Shown here: piece by piece, positions 5,681 through 9,532 of the stretch
How positions within the stretch are numbered: the stretch's first letter is position 1
Layout of the letters: the number at the start of each line of letters is the position of its first letter
NCBI GenBank assembly: GCA_913056225.1
Contig: CAJXMQ010000032.1
Location: 1 to 9,532 of the forward strand
Direction: 5' to 3'
Origin: an uncultured Micrococcales bacterium
GTDB taxonomy: Bacteria > Actinomycetota > Actinomycetes > Actinomycetales > Microbacteriaceae
Length of the DNA: 9,532 nucleotides
Made by a program: the position numbers and the translations under genes
Notes under the pieces: model-generated
The model's input: the letters and a program-made list of their open reading frames with translations, nothing else
What the model was told of the DNA's origin: nothing
The model's database searches: none

Positions 5681-7305
5681 GTGGTCCGCTAATCGTGCAA
5701 AGCGATAAAACTGCACTTTTGGAAATCGATCACCCACAAGCAAAAGATGCAAGACATGACCTGTCCATCTTTGCTGAGCTGGAGCGTGCACCCGAACACA
5801 TCCACACCTACCGCATTTCCAAGCTTGGATTATGGAATGCCCGAGCTGCGGGTCATGATGAAAAATTTGTAATTGATGTTTTGGAAAAATACTCCAAATT
5901 CCCAATCCCTCCAGCTGTTACCAAGGACATCGGCGACCTAATGAGTCGCTACGGCAAACTCAGAATAGAGCGCGACGATCAGGGAAGACTTTTGTTGCTG
6001 AGTGATGAAAAGCCGATTTTGGCTGAGATCGGCAGGCAGAAAAAGGTCAGAGAGCTAATCACTGAACCCATTGTGGGTGGCTTCGTTTTAGCCGAATGGG
6101 CTAGAGGGGCTGTCAAGCAGGAGCTACTAAAAATTGGTTGGCCGGCTGAGGATCTGGCGGGGTATGCCAAAGGCGAGCCGATGGCTATCACCCTGGACAC
6201 CCAAGATTGGTCACTCAGGGACTACCAGCAGCAAGCTGTTGACAGATTCCAATCCCTGGGAAGTGGTGTCGTGGTGTTGCCCTGTGGAGCTGGCAAAACA
6301 CTTGTTGGTGCGGCTGCCATGGCCGAGGTAAAGACCAACACCCTGATATTGGTTACCAACTCAGTTTCTGCAAGGCAGTGGAAACAAGAGTTGATCAACA
6401 GAACCACTTTGACAGAGGACCAAATAGCGGAATACTCAGGCTCATCCAAAGACCTAGCCGAGGTCACCATCGCCACCTATCAGATTCTCACCACCAGAAG
6501 AGGCGGTGAGTATAAACACCTAGAGCTACTAAACGCTCGCGACTGGGGATTGATTATTTATGACGAGGTGCATTTATTACCCGCACCTATTTTCAAAATG
6601 ACAGCCGAACTGCAGGCCAAGCAACGTCTTGGTCTCACCGCCACCTTGGTTCGTGAAGACGGTCGAGAGGGTGATGTATTCAGCCTGATTGGCCCCAAGC
6701 GATTCGATGCTTTATGGAAAGACATTGAAGCTGAGGGCTACATTGCACCAGCCAACTGCTACGAGGTGAGAATCCCACTAACTGACGAGCAACGCATGCA
6801 ATATGCGATATCGGAACAAGAGGGACGCTTCCGAATTGCCTCAACGGTTGATGAAAAGATAAAACTCACCAAGAAGATCTTGGAAAAACACCCCAATGAG
6901 CCCGCACTCATAATTGGCCAGTATCTGGAGCAAATTGAACAGTTCTCTACTGAGCTAGAGATTCCAAAACTCACCGGTGAGACACCAGTGGATGAGAGAG
7001 AACGACTTTATAAAGCTTTCCGAGAGGGAGAAATCCCGGCACTGGTGGTAAGCCGAGTTGCCAATTTCTCGGTCGACCTGCCAGAAGCATCAGTTGCCAT
7101 TCAGGTCAGTGGATCTTTTGGATCTCGTCAAGAGGAGGCTCAGCGTCTGGGAAGGCTGATGAGACCGAAGGCAGATGGCAGGGCTGCACATTTTTACACC
7201 CTGATCGCCCGCGACACAGTCGAGCAAGACTTTGCTCAAAACCGTCAAAGGTTTCTTGCGGAGCAGGGATATGGCTACGAAATAATCGACGCCGAGCAGA
7301 TTTAG
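5677..7305 (+). CDS. XPB/Ssl2-type DNA repair helicase (superfamily 2)
   Basis: 542 residues; an ATP-dependent 3'-to-5' DNA helicase or translocase of the bacterial XPB family, presumed to act in DNA repair. The N-terminal Helicase_C_3-like/damage-recognition region (about 1-170) precedes two RecA-like domains. Visible motifs are LRDYQQQAV (180-188), Walker A PCGAGKT (202-208, Lys207), the DEVH box (296-299), TAT (321-323), the XPB-specific RED motif (326-328) and motif VI QRLGRLMRP (489-497) with its arginine fingers. The second RecA domain covers about 395-520. The length is typical of actinobacterial XPB such as Rv0861c. The GTG start overlaps the previous stop by 4 bp (GTGA). Archaeal XPB pairs with the nuclease Bax1; actinobacteria instead pair it with the upstream Helicase_C_3 protein. 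All key residues are present, so it should be active. Confidence 0.96.
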   Translation: MSGPLIVQSDKTALLEIDHPQAKDARHDLSIFAELERAPEHIHTYRISKLGLWNARAAGHDEKFVIDVLEKYSKFPIPPAVTKDIGDLMSRYGKLRIERDDQGRLLLLSDEKPILAEIGRQKKVRELITEPIVGGFVLAEWARGAVKQELLKIGWPAEDLAGYAKGEPMAITLDTQDWSLRDYQQQAVDRFQSLGSGVVVLPCGAGKTLVGAAAMAEVKTNTLILVTNSVSARQWKQELINRTTLTEDQIAEYSGSSKDLAEVTIATYQILTTRRGGEYKHLELLNARDWGLIIYDEVHLLPAPIFKMTAELQAKQRLGLTATLVREDGREGDVFSLIGPKRFDALWKDIEAEGYIAPANCYEVRIPLTDEQRMQYAISEQEGRFRIASTVDEKIKLTKKILEKHPNEPALIIGQYLEQIEQFSTELEIPKLTGETPVDERERLYKAFREGEIPALVVSRVANFSVDLPEASVAIQVSGSFGSRQEEAQRLGRLMRPKADGRAAHFYTLIARDTVEQDFAQNRQRFLAEQGYGYEIIDAEQI

Positions 7306-7341
7306 AACCCAGACAACTCTCAGGAATATCCCAGCTGGCAA

Positions 7342-7355
7342 TGAGATTATTCTCA
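7342..7355. promoter_or_regulatory. Palindrome just upstream of the response regulator start
   Basis: TGAGA-TTAT-TCTCA is an inverted repeat with perfect 5-bp arms and a 4-bp centre, ending two bases before the ATG at 7358. It overlaps candidate -10 hexamers (GATTAT 7345-7350 or TATTCT 7348-7353). No Shine-Dalgarno sequence precedes the ATG. It could be an autoregulatory operator; the arms are too short and the T-run is missing for a terminator. Confidence 0.35.
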
Positions 7356-7357
7356 CC

Positions 7358-8047
7358 ATGAGTGATGCAAAAGTTTTAGTCGTTGACGATGAGCCCAACA
7401 TCAGGGATTTATTGTCCGCAAGTTTGAAATTCGCTGGATACGAGGTTCAAACTGCAATCAATGGTAAGCAAGCCATTGAAGCCGCCGCTAGCTGGCAACC
7501 AGACATTATTTTGCTGGATGTAATGCTTCCGGATATGAATGGTTTCAGCATCACCAAAAAACTTAGGTCGATGGATGTCACCACACCAGTTTTGTTTCTA
7601 ACCGCCAGGGATGAAACCCAAGACAAAATAACGGGTCTAACCGTTGGCGGTGATGACTATGTCACCAAGCCGTTCAGCCTGGATGAAATCTTGGCGCGAA
7701 TCCAAGCAATTCTCAGAAGGTCAACATCCACCGAATTGCAGGCCTCAGTGATCAAAGTCGGTGAGCTTGAGATAAACGAAGACGCCCACGAGGTGAGTGT
7801 TAACGCCCAAATGGTTGACCTATCCCCCACCGAGTATCAACTTCTTCGCTACCTGGCGGTGAACGCAAACAGAGTGCTCACCAAGGCTCAGATTCTGGAT
7901 CATGTTTGGGAGTATGACTTCAACGGCGAAATGGGTATTGTTGAAAGCTATGTCTCGTATCTTCGAAAAAAGCTGGATCCGGTGAGCACCACTCCCTTGA
8001 TTACAACCAAGCGTGGTGTCGGCTACATGATTAAGGCTCCCAGTTAA
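7358..8047 (+). CDS. OmpR/PhoB-family response regulator
   Basis: 229 residues. The receiver domain (1-118) has all the expected residues: acidic pair Asp10/Asp11, phospho-acceptor Asp54 in ILLDVMLPDMNG, Thr82 and Lys104 in TKPF. A short linker leads to a winged-helix DNA-binding domain (about 131-227) with DLSPTEYQLLRYL, the recognition helix region IVESYVSYLRKKL and the wing TTKRGVGYMI. The segments LTARDETQDKI and GLTVGGDDYVTKPFSL resemble the actinobacterial TcrX/TrcR group, but a symbol would be a guess. It begins 52 bp after the XPB stop with no clear terminator between, so it may be partly read from the upstream operon. The stop codon directly abuts the kinase GTG. The signal and target genes are unknown. 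Confidence 0.95.
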   Translation: MSDAKVLVVDDEPNIRDLLSASLKFAGYEVQTAINGKQAIEAAASWQPDIILLDVMLPDMNGFSITKKLRSMDVTTPVLFLTARDETQDKITGLTVGGDDYVTKPFSLDEILARIQAILRRSTSTELQASVIKVGELEINEDAHEVSVNAQMVDLSPTEYQLLRYLAVNANRVLTKAQILDHVWEYDFNGEMGIVESYVSYLRKKLDPVSTTPLITTKRGVGYMIKAPS

Positions 8048-9517
8048 GTGCGATTTGGAAACCTGCTTGATCGAGTCTCGCTAAGGTCTAAGCTCACCAC
8101 CCTTGCGGTGATGCTTATCGCTTTGCTGTTGGCTGGATCATCAGTTTCCACCGTGGCGTTATTGAGAACGTATCTGCAATCAAATACCGACACCCTGTTG
8201 ACCGCCTCCGCGTCAACTCTGAAAAACGAAGACCCAGCAACCCTGGAATTCAGGATGCAGCGCGGGATGGTGACCCTGCCTTCGCTGCCCAGCGGTTATT
8301 ACATCGCCTTTGTTGACAGTTCTGGAAACCTAGCCCTGGGCTTGGTTGCAAGTGGGTCTGAATCAAGAGTGGTGCCAAATGTGACTGGTCTGGACCTGGA
8401 CTTTGTGAGATCAACCAACGGAACCCCCTTTGATGTTGAGGTTGAAGTAGAAACAAGGGACAGAGATGTCGATTATCGAGTGATTGCTGAGCCACTAACC
8501 AGATACCAGGGATCGGTGATCATTGCACTGCCGGTGAATGAGAACAGAAGACTGATTGCTGAGTATTCGGCAATCGGTGGTCGCGTCGGACTGGTGATTC
8601 TGGTGTTGGCGGGTTTCTCAATTTGGCTCACCATCTCATCCGCACTGAGACCTCTGCGCGAGGTTGAAAGAACGGCCAAAGATGTTGAGCGGGGAAATTT
8701 CCAAAAGCGCTTGGTTGAAAAACCTGAGAATACCGAAATTGGAAAACTAAACAAATCACTGAACTCGATGCTTGATGGAATTGAAACTGCCTTCATAGAC
8801 AGAGGCAAAACTCTGAACCAAATGAGAAGGTTTTTGTCTGACGCCAGTCATGAGCTAAGAACTCCGCTGGCCAGTGTTCAGGGGTATGCGGAGCTTTATC
8901 GAATGGGGGCAATGAAGAAAAAGGCCGATGTGTCAGAGGCAATGGAAAGAATTGAAGCAGAAGCTAAACGAATGAGTGGTCTGGTTGAAAACCTATTGAC
9001 ACTGACGAGACTTGACGAGCTGAACACGCTGGAGAAATCCGAATCAGATGTGTTGGCTATCGCTAGATCCGCAGTTCAGGATGCGCAGGCCGCCAACATC
9101 GAAACTGATTTTGAAATATGTGATTTGGCAGGAGCTGACCTGCCCGAAGGTAAGAAGCTAACTGCAGAGATTGATGCAAACCAAATCAAACAGGTGTTCA
9201 CCAACCTTTTGGCAAATGCCGCTAGGTTCTCACCAGAGAATAAGCCGGTTTCAGTTTCAGTTGGAGAATCAGAATCTACTTTATTAATTCGAGTGATTGA
9301 TCGTGGTGAGGGAATCCCCGATCAGTTCAAGGAAAAGGTTTTTGATCGCTTCTACAGAGTAGATAACTCAAGAAACAATCAGACCGGTGGAAGTGGGCTG
9401 GGGCTTGCGATTGTGAAATCTATCGTTGATGCTCACAACGGGAAAATAACCATCACTGACACCGAGGGTGGCGGGGCCACCTTTGAAATTGAAATTCCAA
9501 TCTCTCAGCCAAGCTAG
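8048..9517 (+). CDS. Membrane sensor histidine kinase, partner of the adjacent regulator
   Basis: 489 residues. Transmembrane helix 1 (about 17-39), an extracytoplasmic sensor region of about 138 residues (40-177) with no recognised ligand-binding motif, transmembrane helix 2 (about 178-199), HAMP (about 200-252), a HisKA dimerisation helix with the phospho-acceptor His268 in SDASHELRTPL, and a HATPase_c domain. The ATP-binding boxes are visible: N box QVFTNLLANAARFSP (382-396), G1 DRGEGI (418-423), F box FDRFYRVD (432-439) and G2 GGSGLGLAIV (447-456). The GTG start follows the regulator TAA with no gap, and only a weak AAGG lies upstream, so translation is probably coupled. It would autophosphorylate and pass phosphate to Asp54 of the regulator. 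Sensor input cannot be deduced. It appears complete; 15 untranslated bases remain to the window end. Confidence 0.95.
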   Translation: MRFGNLLDRVSLRSKLTTLAVMLIALLLAGSSVSTVALLRTYLQSNTDTLLTASASTLKNEDPATLEFRMQRGMVTLPSLPSGYYIAFVDSSGNLALGLVASGSESRVVPNVTGLDLDFVRSTNGTPFDVEVEVETRDRDVDYRVIAEPLTRYQGSVIIALPVNENRRLIAEYSAIGGRVGLVILVLAGFSIWLTISSALRPLREVERTAKDVERGNFQKRLVEKPENTEIGKLNKSLNSMLDGIETAFIDRGKTLNQMRRFLSDASHELRTPLASVQGYAELYRMGAMKKKADVSEAMERIEAEAKRMSGLVENLLTLTRLDELNTLEKSESDVLAIARSAVQDAQAANIETDFEICDLAGADLPEGKKLTAEIDANQIKQVFTNLLANAARFSPENKPVSVSVGESESTLLIRVIDRGEGIPDQFKEKVFDRFYRVDNSRNNQTGGSGLGLAIVKSIVDAHNGKITITDTEGGGATFEIEIPISQPS

Positions 9518-9532
9518 TTTCTCCACAGCCTG

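Noticed and set aside
7306..7357. A terminator between XPB and the response regulator.
   Set aside because: No GC-rich stem followed by a T-run is present; CAGCTG and the TGAGA/TCTCA palindrome are too short to form one.

Overview
The window reads as chromosomal backbone of an actinobacterium. The evidence is a near-textbook DtxR/IdeR iron repressor, an actinobacterial-type SerC, the actinobacteria-restricted families DUF2530 and DUF3027, a long CspB-like protein, and a bacterial XPB helicase paired with a Helicase_C_3 protein, as in mycobacteria. Base composition looks close to balanced, not GC-rich, and genes are packed tightly with overlaps. That suggests a streamlined, possibly aquatic member of the Microbacteriaceae (Luna-type); this placement is inference. 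I see no mobile element, CRISPR array, tRNA or rRNA.

Layout. Positions 1-1567, minus strand: the first codons of an unidentified gene (1-26), a secreted NlpC/P60 peptidase (114-839) and ideR (890-1567). A 35-bp divergent promoter region follows. Positions 1603-2939, plus strand: serC and a small DUF2530 membrane protein. Positions 2781-3726, minus strand: a DUF3027 protein, whose tail is antisense to DUF2530, and a cold-shock-domain protein, joined by an 8-bp overlap. Positions 3799-7305, plus strand: a small two-helix membrane protein, a Helicase_C_3 protein and XPB helicase, each overlapping the next. Positions 7358-9517, plus strand: an OmpR-type response regulator and its histidine kinase, directly abutting.

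Functionally this is a set of housekeeping modules: iron-dependent regulation next to cell-wall hydrolysis, serine/pyridoxal phosphate biosynthesis, an RNA-chaperone-like unit, a DNA-unwinding pair and a two-component system. The most unusual structures are small-scale. Divergent leaderless promoters appear to face each other between ideR and serC. DUF2530 and DUF3027 share a 159-bp antisense overlap in exact codon register. A direct repeat and a palindrome cover the putative peptidase promoter. A perfect-arm palindrome abuts the response regulator start. No obviously new multi-gene system is visible; the least understood unit is the small membrane protein / Helicase_C_3 / XPB operon.
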